DNA of 64,000 bases from Cohnella sp. CFH 77786 (lineage in GTDB: Bacteria > Bacillota > Bacilli > Paenibacillales > Paenibacillaceae). Every line of letters begins with the position of its first letter. Positions within the stretch are counted from its first letter, which is position 1. Made by a program: the position numbers and the translations under genes. Below are positions 1 through 9,203 of this stretch, one piece after another. The DNA lies in assembly GCF_019400745.1 (NCBI RefSeq), contig NZ_WJIB01000005.1, forward strand, positions 308,941-372,940, read 5' to 3'. The notes below the pieces were generated by a model, which saw only the letters and a program-made list of their open reading frames with translations, was not told the DNA's origin and did not search any database.

Positions 1-1838
1 CGCTTGCGGCTGAAATCAGCTTGAAAGGCACGTCCCACACCGCGAATCTTGAGGCACCGGTCCTGGGCGGCCGTGCATCCGTCCGCTTCACGGTAAGTAA
101 TCCCGAGCTCTGGTGGACCTTCGACCAAGGCGATCCGTTCCTGTACGAGTTGACCGTACGTCTGAAAGCGGACGGCGAGCTGCTCGACACGGCCGTCGAG
201 CAGGCGGGAATACGGACCATCGAAGTCGTTCAGCGGTCGGAGAGCGGAAGTCCCCGATTTACCTTCCGGTTGAATGGCAGGGATATCTATGCGAAAGGCG
301 CGAACTGGATCCCGGCCCACAATTTCCTGGGCGCGATAAGCGACGACCGCTATGCCGATCTGATCAGCCTCTCCCGGGAGGCGAACATGAACATGGTGCG
401 CGTCTGGGGCGGCGGCATTTATGAGAAAGCCGCGTTTTACAACGAATGCTCCCGGCAGGGACTGCTCGTTTGGCAGGACTTCATGTTCTCTTGCAGCGAG
501 GTTCCGGATTACGATCAAGCGTTCATGGCCAACGTGAGGACGGAGATCATCGCGAACGTGAAGGCGCTGCGAAACTATCCTTGCATCGCCATATGGGCGG
601 GCAACAACGAGAACCAGGCGATCCACAGCGAGAAAATGCACGGCCGAAGCGATTACCGTTTCTATGGCGAGAAAATCTTCCACGAGCTGATTCCCGGTTT
701 ACTCGAAGAGCTGGATACGACGCGCCTGTATTGGCCGAGCTCGCCATGGGGAGGCAACGACGCAAACAGCTTCGACGAGGGCGATACGCATAACTGGGCG
801 GTTTGGGCGGGCGACGTCTACCCCCGCCGCTACGGCGAGCAGCCCCGGATGGATATCTCTCCTTACGGGATTTCATACCGCAGGTATGCGGAAGACACAT
901 CGAAGTTCAGCAGCGAGTTCGGCATTCACGGGAGCACGGTCAAGGAAACGATGAGGCGGAACATTCCCGAGCCGGAGCTGTACTACGGCAGCTTCGAGCT
1001 GGATTACCGCAACAAGGATTACGAGCCGGAGAAAGCCGCGATGACGATGGCCGGTTACACCGGACTGCCGCGGGATTTGGACGAATATATCGATTTCTCG
1101 ATGCTGTGCCAGGCGGAAGGATTAAAATTCGGCGTGGAGCACTTCCGGAGAAGAAAGCCGGAGAACAGCGGGGCCTTGATCTGGCAGCTGAACGATATCT
1201 GGCCGGGGATCAGCTGGAGCCTGATCGATTACTATCTGTTTCCGAAAGCGGCGTATTACTATGCCCGCCGGTTCTATCATCCGATTCTGCTGTCCTTCAA
1301 GGAAGAGGCGGGCGCCGTCTCGGTATGGGTCACGAACGACACCTATGATCGTTTCGAGGACACACTCACCGTCACGGTGCAGAATTGCTTCGGGAACGGG
1401 ACGTTCGAGCAGTCCTATCCCGTCGTCGTCGAACCGAATGGCTCCAAGCCCGTAGTCGCGTTCAGCGCGGCCGAGGTGGAATGGCGTCTGGGCGTGATCG
1501 ACAGGAGAAGCCATTTCATGGCGGTGCGGTGCGAACGCGCCGACGTGTACGACAATCACTACTTTTTCGCGGAGCATAAGGATTTGCGGTTCAGTCCCTG
1601 CCGTCTGCAAGTCGACCATGAAGCCCGCGCCGATTCGATCGCGATTACGCTGTCCACCGATTGCTTCGCCCGGTTCGTCAAGCTGGAATGCCCGATCGAT
1701 CATACGATGTTCTCCGACAATTACTTCAACCTCCTTCCCGGCGAGACGAAGAGGGTCATCGTGAAGAACCGGAAAGGCACGGCGGTCACCTTCGGCGATA
1801 TCGACATCGGCGCGCTGAACGCGAGGAGGAACGGGTAG
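1..1838 (+). CDS. Beta-mannosidase, GH2 family (5' partial)
   Basis: Retaining exo-beta-mannosidase of glycoside hydrolase family 2, probably removing terminal beta-mannose in the cytoplasm. The frame is open to the left edge of the window, so the true start and the N-terminal sugar-binding domain lie outside. About 605 residues are visible from a TTG at 21. The TIM barrel carries the family acid/base motif WAGNNEN (Glu about 197 counted from that TTG) and the nucleophile motif SSEFG (Glu about 299), both intact. An Ig-like tail follows. It ends 43 bases before the next gene on the same strand, so it is probably the first visible gene of an operon ending at 5345. Family assignment is firm; the natural substrate is inferred. 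Confidence 0.93.
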   Translation, partial: LAAEISLKGTSHTANLEAPVLGGRASVRFTVSNPELWWTFDQGDPFLYELTVRLKADGELLDTAVEQAGIRTIEVVQRSESGSPRFTFRLNGRDIYAKGANWIPAHNFLGAISDDRYADLISLSREANMNMVRVWGGGIYEKAAFYNECSRQGLLVWQDFMFSCSEVPDYDQAFMANVRTEIIANVKALRNYPCIAIWAGNNENQAIHSEKMHGRSDYRFYGEKIFHELIPGLLEELDTTRLYWPSSPWGGNDANSFDEGDTHNWAVWAGDVYPRRYGEQPRMDISPYGISYRRYAEDTSKFSSEFGIHGSTVKETMRRNIPEPELYYGSFELDYRNKDYEPEKAAMTMAGYTGLPRDLDEYIDFSMLCQAEGLKFGVEHFRRRKPENSGALIWQLNDIWPGISWSLIDYYLFPKAAYYYARRFYHPILLSFKEEAGAVSVWVTNDTYDRFEDTLTVTVQNCFGNGTFEQSYPVVVEPNGSKPVVAFSAAEVEWRLGVIDRRSHFMAVRCERADVYDNHYFFAEHKDLRFSPCRLQVDHEARADSIAITLSTDCFARFVKLECPIDHTMFSDNYFNLLPGETKRVIVKNRKGTAVTFGDIDIGALNARRNG

Positions 1839-1881
1839 ACCGCAGCGGACCGTTCTACCCCGGAAGAGAGGAGGAAGGGGG

Positions 1882-3039
1882 GTGAGCACCATCCGTTCCA
1901 CGGACCGGGAGAGGCTGATCGAGAGGCTGCTTCAGCCCGACGTCGTCTCCGGTTCCGAGATGTTGATGCGCAGCCTCCTCGTTGAGGGAGTGGAGTGCGT
2001 ATTCGGTTATCCCGGCGGCGCCGTCCTGTATATTTACGACGCGATTCACGACTATGATCACCGTTTCCGGCATATGCTGGCGCGACACGAGCAGGGCGCG
2101 ATCCACGCCGCCGACGGCTATGCCCGCGCTTCCGGGAAGCCCGGCGTCTGCATTGCCACTTCCGGACCGGGCGCCACCAATTTGATCACCGGCATCGCCG
2201 TCGCCCACAGGGACCGGATCCCGCTCGTCGTCATTACGGGGAATGTCGCGTTAAGCGTCAGGGGGACCGATGCCTTCCAGGAGGCGGACATGATCGGCAT
2301 GACGCTTCCCATCACCAAGCACAGCTACTACATCACCGACGCTGCGGACATCCCGGACACCGTTCAGAAAGCGTTCCGGATCGCTTCGGACGGACAACCC
2401 GGTCCCGTGCTGATCGATATTCCCAAGGACGTATCCGCACAGCGGAAAGAATTCCGTTATCGGAAACAGCCCATACGTACGCCTTCGGTCCCCGCCTGGT
2501 TCACCGCTTCCGCCTCGCCGGCGGATGTTACCGGGCTTGAACAACCGCATCGCCCGTTCGCCGGGCAATACGCGGACGTCTTGCGCATGATCGCCGATAC
2601 CGTTCCCGCAAACGGGATCGTAACGGCGGATGAAGGACGCTTTCACGCGCTGCTCGCCCGGCGCCGATGGCCGGCACGCTCCCTTATCTGCCCAGTCGGT
2701 ATGGAAGCGCCGGGTTACAGTCTGCCGGCTGCGATCGGAGCCAAGCTGGCCGATCCGAAACGCCCGGTCGTGTCGATCAACGGAGCAGGCGGACTGCAGC
2801 GGAACGCGCAGGAATTGGCCGTATGCGCCATCCATAAAATCGCCTTGAAAATCGCCGTCTTCCCGGAAGCGGACGCCGCCGGAATCGGCAGTCCCGATTT
2901 CGTAAAGCTGGCGGAGGCTTTCGGGCTGAAGGGGCTAAGGGCGGAGCGGCCGGACGAGGCGAGAGACGTATGGATGCATGCGATGAAAGCGAAAGGGCCG
3001 GTTCTCGTGGATTTCGCGTTTGAACGATCCGGTAAATGA
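1882..3039 (+). CDS. Shortened acetolactate-synthase-like ThDP-family protein
   Basis: Related to the large subunit of acetolactate synthase, but 385 residues against the usual 550-580. GTG start with GAGGAAGGGG in front. Residues 20-185 form an almost complete PYR domain with the catalytic-type glutamate in RHEQGA (Glu70). The central FAD/TPP_enzyme_M domain is nearly gone (about residues 190-240). The C-terminal PP domain is recognisable (LPAAIGAKLADP, then DFVKLAEAFG), but the Mg-ThDP motif GDG has become GAG (301-303), and the segment that should carry the NN half of that motif is missing. As seen it cannot bind Mg-ThDP in the usual way, so ordinary acetolactate synthesis is unlikely. The frame and Shine-Dalgarno site are intact and it sits inside a glycan operon. 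It may be a non-catalytic paralogue or a gene decaying by in-frame deletion. Confidence 0.8.
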   Translation: MSTIRSTDRERLIERLLQPDVVSGSEMLMRSLLVEGVECVFGYPGGAVLYIYDAIHDYDHRFRHMLARHEQGAIHAADGYARASGKPGVCIATSGPGATNLITGIAVAHRDRIPLVVITGNVALSVRGTDAFQEADMIGMTLPITKHSYYITDAADIPDTVQKAFRIASDGQPGPVLIDIPKDVSAQRKEFRYRKQPIRTPSVPAWFTASASPADVTGLEQPHRPFAGQYADVLRMIADTVPANGIVTADEGRFHALLARRRWPARSLICPVGMEAPGYSLPAAIGAKLADPKRPVVSINGAGGLQRNAQELAVCAIHKIALKIAVFPEADAAGIGSPDFVKLAEAFGLKGLRAERPDEARDVWMHAMKAKGPVLVDFAFERSGK

Positions 3040-3059
3040 CAGGGACAAGGAGATCGGCC

Positions 3060-4844
3060 ATGATGAACAGTTTCTTGATTCCGGATAGGATCCGCATCTG
3101 TCCGCAGACCGGGGACGTGCTGGAGCCGCAAGCCCGCATCCGGTCGCTTGCCGACCTGACGGAGACGTCGGCAAGCCTGGTGTCGCCGCGCAACGCTTAC
3201 GTATCCTTCCAGATTGCCGTACGGGTGGACGGAATGGCAAACTTGCCGTTCAGCGTCCGGGCCGACGCGCTTCAGGGCGAACGGGGCGAAATTGCAGGCG
3301 ACGCGTTTTCGTTCTATGCGGAGTGGTATCATCGCGTGCAGGGAAGGTATTACCCCGACGCGCTCGTGCCGCTCGCGGCCGAAGCGCCGGAGGAGCGCAC
3401 CCTGGCTTCGATCACGAGCCGGAACGCGGTGCCGGACCAGGCGTTTGCGGTATTGTGGGTGGATCTGTTCATTCCTCCGGACATTCGGCCCGGCGATTAT
3501 ACCGGCGCCATCCATGTGACGGCCGGAGGCGAAACGGAGACGCACGTTCTTCGCGTGAAGGCGCTTGAGACCGCCGTGCCCGACGAATCGCTCATCATCG
3601 CGGATCTGAACAGCTACGCCGACAATATTTCGCGAAGAATGGACAGCTTGCGCGGCAACGGGAACCGGTTCGAGGACGGTTCGTATTTCCAGGTGGAACG
3701 GCAGTTCTTCCGCATGGCGCATGAGCACAGGGCTTTGCTGCATTATTTGCCGTATGAGCATTCCGGCAAGATTCCGCACGCCTTCATTCCCGAACTCGAA
3801 GGACACGGCAAGGGGATGCGCGTGAAGGACTGGTCGCGGTTTGACGAGCATTTCGGTCCTTACCTCGACGGCTCCGCATTCGAAGGGACGAAGCGGGGCG
3901 CCATCCCGCTCCCCTACATGTATTTGCCTTTCAACTTTCACTGGCCGGCCGATTACGCGAAGTTCGGCATGAAAGGCTACCGCACGGAGTTCTCGGCCAT
4001 TATGGGGGAGTTTTACCGCCATTTTACGGAGCGCGGCTGGCTGAAGACGAAATTCGAGCTGTTCCTGAACCATAAGAAACGCTATAAACTGTTCCCCTAT
4101 GACGGTGATGAGACGCGCTTCGTCTGGGATGAGAAAATCAACGACATCTTCTATGAGCTTGCCAGGGATGTCCTGGAGAAGAAGGAAGGGGCACGATTTA
4201 TTTTCCGAACCGACTCCAGCTGGAGCTACGGTCTGCATTACGGGAAGTACGCCGAAATGATTAAGCTGTGGGTCGTCAACGAGCAGATTTTCTCCTGGTT
4301 CCCGGAGAGCCTCGGGCCGCTTCGCGCGGCAGGCTGCGAGGTGTGGACCTACGGTACCGCACAGCCGATCAATCAGCCGCTGCTGGGTACCGCGATCGCC
4401 CCTCTCGCGGCGGTCGCGAGAGGCGTGGACGGGTTCGTGTATTGGGAAAACACGAAGTGGGGCGACAACTGGCAAGAGACGCCCGATTCGGACGGCAGCA
4501 CCGCGATGTTCTATCCGGGGGACCGGTTATTCGGGATCGCGGGACCGATTCCGTCGATCCGACTCAAAACCCTTCGCGGCGCGATGCAGGCGGCGGACTG
4601 CATGGAGCGGTGGATACGCGAGCAGCCGGCAATCCGGCGCGCGAAGATCGGCGAGCTCATCGGCGAATCGCTGGGCATCGACAAGGACGCGTGGTGGCCG
4701 GGCAAGCCATCTTTCGTCGACCTGCCTCCCTATCGATGGGAGGACGCCATGTTCAGCGAAGCGCCCATCGCTTCGCTCCACAAGGGGCAGGATCCGGAGG
4801 CGTTCGACACGTTGAAACGGAAGCTATGGAGCCTACTCGGGTAG
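3060..4844 (+). CDS. DUF4091 (GH123-like) glycan protein
   Basis: About 594 residues. Start placed at ATG 3060 because AAGGAG lies at 3048-3053; the preceding gene stops at 3039. An N-terminal beta-sandwich-like half (to about residue 190) is followed by a TIM-barrel-like half ending in the DUF4091 signature around residue 455-470 (DGFVYWENTKWGDNW). DUF4091 proteins are related to GH123 beta-N-acetylgalactosaminidases and usually sit in polysaccharide-utilisation loci. No signal peptide is visible, so action on imported oligosaccharides is inferred. The substrate cannot be read from sequence. Confidence 0.85.
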   Translation: MMNSFLIPDRIRICPQTGDVLEPQARIRSLADLTETSASLVSPRNAYVSFQIAVRVDGMANLPFSVRADALQGERGEIAGDAFSFYAEWYHRVQGRYYPDALVPLAAEAPEERTLASITSRNAVPDQAFAVLWVDLFIPPDIRPGDYTGAIHVTAGGETETHVLRVKALETAVPDESLIIADLNSYADNISRRMDSLRGNGNRFEDGSYFQVERQFFRMAHEHRALLHYLPYEHSGKIPHAFIPELEGHGKGMRVKDWSRFDEHFGPYLDGSAFEGTKRGAIPLPYMYLPFNFHWPADYAKFGMKGYRTEFSAIMGEFYRHFTERGWLKTKFELFLNHKKRYKLFPYDGDETRFVWDEKINDIFYELARDVLEKKEGARFIFRTDSSWSYGLHYGKYAEMIKLWVVNEQIFSWFPESLGPLRAAGCEVWTYGTAQPINQPLLGTAIAPLAAVARGVDGFVYWENTKWGDNWQETPDSDGSTAMFYPGDRLFGIAGPIPSIRLKTLRGAMQAADCMERWIREQPAIRRAKIGELIGESLGIDKDAWWPGKPSFVDLPPYRWEDAMFSEAPIASLHKGQDPEAFDTLKRKLWSLLG

Positions 4845-4859
4845 GGGGAGGAGCAGAAG

Positions 4860-5345
4860 ATGGAACGCATCGCTTATCCGCTGATGGAAATCGCAAGGAT
4901 CGGAGCGCTGTTCATCCCCGGCGACATGCTGGAGAACGTCATGCCGGAGGAGAGACGCGAGTATCCTCTGCTCGCGGGCGGCGCAACAAGCGAGTTCGCC
5001 GTCGGGGACGAGGTCGATTTCGTGGAGGAGAACTTTAATATGCTGAAACGGCTGCTTCTGCTTACGGAGCGGATCGATCCCGAGCGGAATCCGTACGCGG
5101 CATTATGGATTCGCCGCCCGGAAAATCCGTCGCGCGGCGAGGTCATGGTTGCCGGACGCGCACTGCCGGCGGAAGGCTATTACATTCAACCGCTGTGGCC
5201 GGAAATCCTGCGTGCGTTCGACGGCCATCCGACACGCCGGCAGCGTAATGCCGGCGAAACGGCATATTATCCGATCCGGAATTCGGATGAGGAAATCGTC
5301 GGCGTTCTGGAATTGACCGCGAACCTTGCCCCAAGTTTCATTTGA
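4860..5345 (+). CDS. Hypothetical protein, 161 aa
   Basis: ATG at 4860 preceded by GGGGGAGGAG, 15 bases after the DUF4091 gene stop, so probably co-transcribed. Soluble, acidic, no signal peptide or membrane segment. The C-terminal strand pair (YYPIRNSDEEIVGVLEL) resembles the last strands of PAS or GAF sensor folds, but this is only a pattern resemblance. Not recognised as a named family. It is the last gene before a strong terminator. Confidence 0.7.
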   Translation: MERIAYPLMEIARIGALFIPGDMLENVMPEERREYPLLAGGATSEFAVGDEVDFVEENFNMLKRLLLLTERIDPERNPYAALWIRRPENPSRGEVMVAGRALPAEGYYIQPLWPEILRAFDGHPTRRQRNAGETAYYPIRNSDEEIVGVLELTANLAPSFI

Positions 5346-5369
5346 TTTTTTTTGCAGGTGTCCGAATAG

Positions 5370-5430
5370 GCGCCGCAACCGGAATGCAGCCGGCTCTCAG
5401 CCGGTTACATCCGACTGCGGCGCTTTTTGT
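5370..5430 (+). terminator. Rho-independent terminator of glycan operon
   Basis: GCGCCGCA at 5370-5377 pairs with TGCGGCGC at 5416-5423, with a second inner stem (GCCGG/CCGGC), followed by TTTTT. Placed 25 bases after the last gene of the operon. Confidence 0.85.
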
Positions 5431-5704
5431 TGTGATTCAGAAAGTATAAATCGGCCATACTTTTTCTGAATCGCCTCCGATCAAACGTCTATCCGTCCGA
5501 AAAGGACGGCGTAGCCGTTTTACTTGGTCCGGAAGGTTGCGCGCCTGGCGCGGCGAATTATAATCTATGGGTACAAGGATAATATCGCCCTTCATTGTTT
5601 AACATCGCCTCATAGCCGTGACGGGTCGTCGGTACGCGATAATGATAGCAGGATATCGTTTTGCTGCTTTGCGGCGCAGAATCGCTAGCGGAAGGGATGG
5701 CGGA

Positions 5705-7339
5705 ATGATGCGGGTACTGGTTGTGGACGACGAGAAGGAAATACGCAATGGACTTGTCACTCAGCTTCCTTGGTCGGATTGGGGCGTTCTCGAAGTGGTC
5801 GGCGCCGATGACGGGGATACTGCGCTGGAGCTTGCGAAGGCTTGCCGTCCGGATTTGATCGTAACGGACATCCGCATGCCGCGCATGAGCGGACTACAGT
5901 TTATTGAGGAATTGGTGCGCAATCAATACACGGGCGGCCTGATCGTCATCAGCGGGTACGATGAATTTCAGTATGCCAGGGAAGCGCTGAAGCTGGGGGT
6001 ATCGGATTATTTGCTCAAGCCGATCAGCAAGGAGGAATTGGCCGAGGCCGTGGCCGTTTCGCTGCAGCGCGTGCGAGAGCAGAACGCGGAGCTGCAGAAT
6101 CGGAGCCTCATTCAGGAAAGCTATGAACTCGCGATTCCCAGAATGAGGGAGGAACTGCTGAGGGAGTTGATCGGGCGGCCCTATCGAGAAAGCCAATCGC
6201 TGCGTATCGAACAGAAGCTCAAGCAGGTGAAGCTTGAATGGCTGGCAGCCGAACCTCTCTGCCTGATCGAATTCGGGATCGATAGTTTGAAAGCGATAAC
6301 ATCCAGGAATACGTCCGCCGATAAAGAGGAACTGCTCGGATCCGTAGGAAGTTTGCTTGAAGAACTGATTAAAGCCCGGCATCCCCTTCGGTATGTGCTG
6401 TTCCGTTCCAGGGAGGACGACTGGATCGTACTGCTTGGAGCCGGCAACCGCGGAGGCAGCGAAGACAGCCTTGCGGCCCTGTCGGAGGCGGTGTGCGATC
6501 GGGTAAGGGAACAGCTGCATATTCGGGTGAACCGGGGTTATGCCGATCGATGCGGAACGCTCGAGGGGCTCTTCGATTTACACCGCGAAGCGGCGGCTTC
6601 TCTCGAGTATTTCAAAGTACACGGTGAAGTCCGGGGATATGAGGAAGAGTCCGACACCCCGAACGCGGGCTTCGAGTATCAGCTTGCCAACGCACGGGAG
6701 CTGGTTGAGCTTCTGAAATACGGCAGCAAGCAGGACATCCGTGACGTCATGTCAGCCTTCCCAAGGCTTGCGAAATCCTGGAACGTCCATCATCCCAAAG
6801 ATTTGCAACAGCGCATGTTCGAGTGGCTGCTCGAGGTCTTTCGGACCGCACAGAAAACGACGGGGTGGAAAGAGACGTGGTGGGAGAAGAATCCGATCGT
6901 CTTGTGGGAGCATCTCGAACGCTTCGATACGCTGGAATCGCTGCAGCAGGAAGCGACCGATCAGCTGCTTGCGGCGGCGGAAAGCATGAAAGCGCAGTCC
7001 GATTCCAGAAGCCAGATCGTTCACGAAGCGCAGCGCTTCATTCTTCAGCGCTATCCTGAGAATTTGACGCTTCAAACGGTAGCCGATCATGTCCATGTGA
7101 CGCCGGTCTGGCTAAGCAAGCTCTTCAAGAAGGAAACCGACATGAATTTCCTGGAGTACCTGACCGACGTGAGGATGACGAAAGCCGCGGAACTGCTTGC
7201 CGATCTGAATCATAAGGTTTATCAGGTCAGCTATATGATCGGTTATCAGGATCCGGTTCATTTCTCCAAATTGTTCAAGAAGAAATTCGGTTGTACGCCG
7301 CAGGAGTACCGCAACAGCAGGGGGAGTCAGCATGAGTAA
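5705..7339 (+). CDS. Response regulator, YesN type (REC + AraC HTH)
   Basis: Two-component response regulator. Start placed at ATG 5705, where the REC domain begins directly; a GTG 87 bases upstream would add an unlikely tail. REC domain residues 1-120 carry the acidic pair D8/D9, phospho-acceptor Asp55 (TDIRMP) and Lys105 (LLKPIS). A GGDEF-like middle region follows. The C-terminal ~100 residues are two AraC-type helix-turn-helix motifs (SKLFKKETDMNFLEYL). The next gene, its probable kinase, overlaps by 8 bases. This family usually activates neighbouring carbohydrate genes; nagA/GH78 downstream or the operon upstream are plausible targets. Confidence 0.93.
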   Translation: MMRVLVVDDEKEIRNGLVTQLPWSDWGVLEVVGADDGDTALELAKACRPDLIVTDIRMPRMSGLQFIEELVRNQYTGGLIVISGYDEFQYAREALKLGVSDYLLKPISKEELAEAVAVSLQRVREQNAELQNRSLIQESYELAIPRMREELLRELIGRPYRESQSLRIEQKLKQVKLEWLAAEPLCLIEFGIDSLKAITSRNTSADKEELLGSVGSLLEELIKARHPLRYVLFRSREDDWIVLLGAGNRGGSEDSLAALSEAVCDRVREQLHIRVNRGYADRCGTLEGLFDLHREAAASLEYFKVHGEVRGYEEESDTPNAGFEYQLANARELVELLKYGSKQDIRDVMSAFPRLAKSWNVHHPKDLQQRMFEWLLEVFRTAQKTTGWKETWWEKNPIVLWEHLERFDTLESLQQEATDQLLAAAESMKAQSDSRSQIVHEAQRFILQRYPENLTLQTVADHVHVTPVWLSKLFKKETDMNFLEYLTDVRMTKAAELLADLNHKVYQVSYMIGYQDPVHFSKLFKKKFGCTPQEYRNSRGSQHE

Positions 7340-9131
7340 GGCGCCTCTTGTCGAGCTGGGACGATTCTCGATCCGGCATAAGGTGATCCTCCTGTTCTTT
7401 CTGGTGATTATGCTTCCGTTTCTGTTTATCGGGTACTTCTCGCATTCGAAGTCCGTTGAGGCCATTCAAAATGTAAGCGCCGCCATTTCCAGCCAGATGA
7501 TGGAGAAGAATGCAAGAAATCTGGACAATTATCTGGAGCTGGTCAGCAAGACTCAGAATGAAATCATGTACTCGGCCGACATGCAGAATCTGCTGAGCAT
7601 CATTCCTTCCAACACGCTGGAAGAGCTTGAGATTGCTTCGAAGCTCATCCAATATTCGAGCTCGCTGAGCAGCAATTCGCACGATTATTCCATTCGGATC
7701 TTTCCGATTGATCCTTCGCGGTATCCGACTTTCACCCATTCCATTTACCATAATGTCGACGTGGAGAAAGAGGAGTGGTTCACCGATGCGAAATCCATGA
7801 AGTCTCCCTTCTGGCAGCTGTTTCTGCCGGAAGACAACGAGGTCTTGTATAAGGAGCCTATTCTATCTCTAATTAAACAGTTATATGGACTTGAGAAGAC
7901 CAGACCGCTCGGTTACGTGGCGGCTGACATTAAAGTAAGCACGTTAAGCGATTATTTGGCCCCGGTGAAGATGCTTGAACAACAGCAGGTTATGCTGATC
8001 GACGACAAAGATGTCATCGTGTATCACCAAGACCAGAGCCTGATCGGCACGAGCGTCGCCTCCAGGAAGCTTCGCGACTATTTGCGGCAAACGCCCGCTG
8101 GCGCCGATCCGATCGATATCGAAGGCGTCGAGTATATGGTCACTTATGCGCCGCTGGCCAACAACGATTGGAAAGTCGTAAGCCTGCTTCCGGTTTCCGT
8201 CCTGACGAAGCCCGTGGCGGGGATCGAACGCGTCAGCGTCCTGTTCCTTCTGTTCTATTTCGGGTTATCCGTCATTACGGTCGCCTACCTGACCTCGCGT
8301 TTTACGAATCCGATTCACCGCTTGGTTCAGGCCATGCGCAAGGTCGAACGCGGCGAATTCCTGTTCAGCGTGCCGCGAGTCAGCCGGAGGGATGAAATCG
8401 GCTGGCTGTATCTCGGCTTCGACAATCTGGTAAGGAGAATCGACCGGCTGGTTCAAAGCGCCGAGAAGGAAGCGAAGGATAAGAAAGAGCTTGAATTTCA
8501 AGTGTTGACGCATCAAATCAATCCGCATTTTCTGTATAACACGCTGGAAGCGATCCGCTGGAAGGCGGAAAGCCGCCGCGCGGACGACATCAGCGAAATG
8601 GTCCGGTCGCTTGGGAATTTGCTTCGGCTAAGCCTGAATGACGGCCGCGAACTGACGAGGGTCGAGCGGGAAATCGAGCACGTCAGGGCCTATGTAGGGA
8701 TCCAATCGGCGCGTCAGGATACTTCAATCCGCGTCGTTTATATGATCGATGACGACATCATGCGGCTTCCTTGTCTGCGGCTGCTGTTTCAGCCCCTGGT
8801 GGAGAATGCGATCAAGCACGGCACCCGGCATGCCGGAGACGGAGACGCGGTCAAAATCGTCATCAAGGGATCCCGGAAACCGGATCATCTGAAATTCGAA
8901 ATCATCGATAACGGCCCCGGCATTTCCGAGGAGATTCGGTCATCGCTGCTGTCTGCTGATCAGAGCGACCAGAGCCGAAGAAAGGGCGTCGGATTGCGCA
9001 ACGTTCATGAAAGGCTGGTCATCTATTTCGGGGAACGGTACGGACTGCGCATTCTGAACCGGGAAGGCGAGGGTACCGTCATTGAGCTCACGCATCCGAT
9101 TCTTTGCGATGAACCGGCGCAAGCGGGATAG
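7332..9131 (+). CDS. Sensor histidine kinase, YesM type
   Basis: Membrane histidine kinase of 599 residues, start ATG 7332 inside the end of the regulator gene. Transmembrane segment about 16-37, a large extracellular dCache-like sensor region to about 300, second transmembrane segment 301-321, HAMP linker, then the His_kinase (PF06580) box HQINPHFLYNTLEA with the phospho-acceptor His399 and an HATPase_c domain (NAIKHG, DNGPG, GVGLRNVHERL). It senses an extracellular, probably saccharide-related, signal and phosphorylates the preceding regulator. The ligand is unknown. Confidence 0.93.
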   Translation: MSKAPLVELGRFSIRHKVILLFFLVIMLPFLFIGYFSHSKSVEAIQNVSAAISSQMMEKNARNLDNYLELVSKTQNEIMYSADMQNLLSIIPSNTLEELEIASKLIQYSSSLSSNSHDYSIRIFPIDPSRYPTFTHSIYHNVDVEKEEWFTDAKSMKSPFWQLFLPEDNEVLYKEPILSLIKQLYGLEKTRPLGYVAADIKVSTLSDYLAPVKMLEQQQVMLIDDKDVIVYHQDQSLIGTSVASRKLRDYLRQTPAGADPIDIEGVEYMVTYAPLANNDWKVVSLLPVSVLTKPVAGIERVSVLFLLFYFGLSVITVAYLTSRFTNPIHRLVQAMRKVERGEFLFSVPRVSRRDEIGWLYLGFDNLVRRIDRLVQSAEKEAKDKKELEFQVLTHQINPHFLYNTLEAIRWKAESRRADDISEMVRSLGNLLRLSLNDGRELTRVEREIEHVRAYVGIQSARQDTSIRVVYMIDDDIMRLPCLRLLFQPLVENAIKHGTRHAGDGDAVKIVIKGSRKPDHLKFEIIDNGPGISEEIRSSLLSADQSDQSRRKGVGLRNVHERLVIYFGERYGLRILNREGEGTVIELTHPILCDEPAQAG

Positions 9132-9158
9132 GTTTCCATTAAGCCGATTCGAGACGGA

Positions 9159-9198
9159 GGGCCGTTCCGCTCAGCAATCCGCTGAAGCGGAACGGCCC
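9159..9198. terminator. Long hairpin between convergent genes
   Basis: GGGCCGTTCCGC and its complement GCGGAACGGCCC form a near-perfect stem with a short loop between the stops of two convergent genes. It lacks a clear T-run on either strand, so a shared terminator is likely but not certain. Confidence 0.6.
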
Positions 9199-9203
9199 AT
9201 CCG

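Noticed and set aside
1122..1901. 259-codon open frame on the minus strand
   Set aside because: Antisense to the GH2 gene; composition mirrors the sense codons.
2715..4475. 586-codon open frame on the minus strand
   Set aside because: It lies opposite the DUF4091 gene and the end of the ALS-like gene, has no ribosome site, and reads as low-sense Arg/His-rich protein, typical of antisense frames in GC-rich genes.
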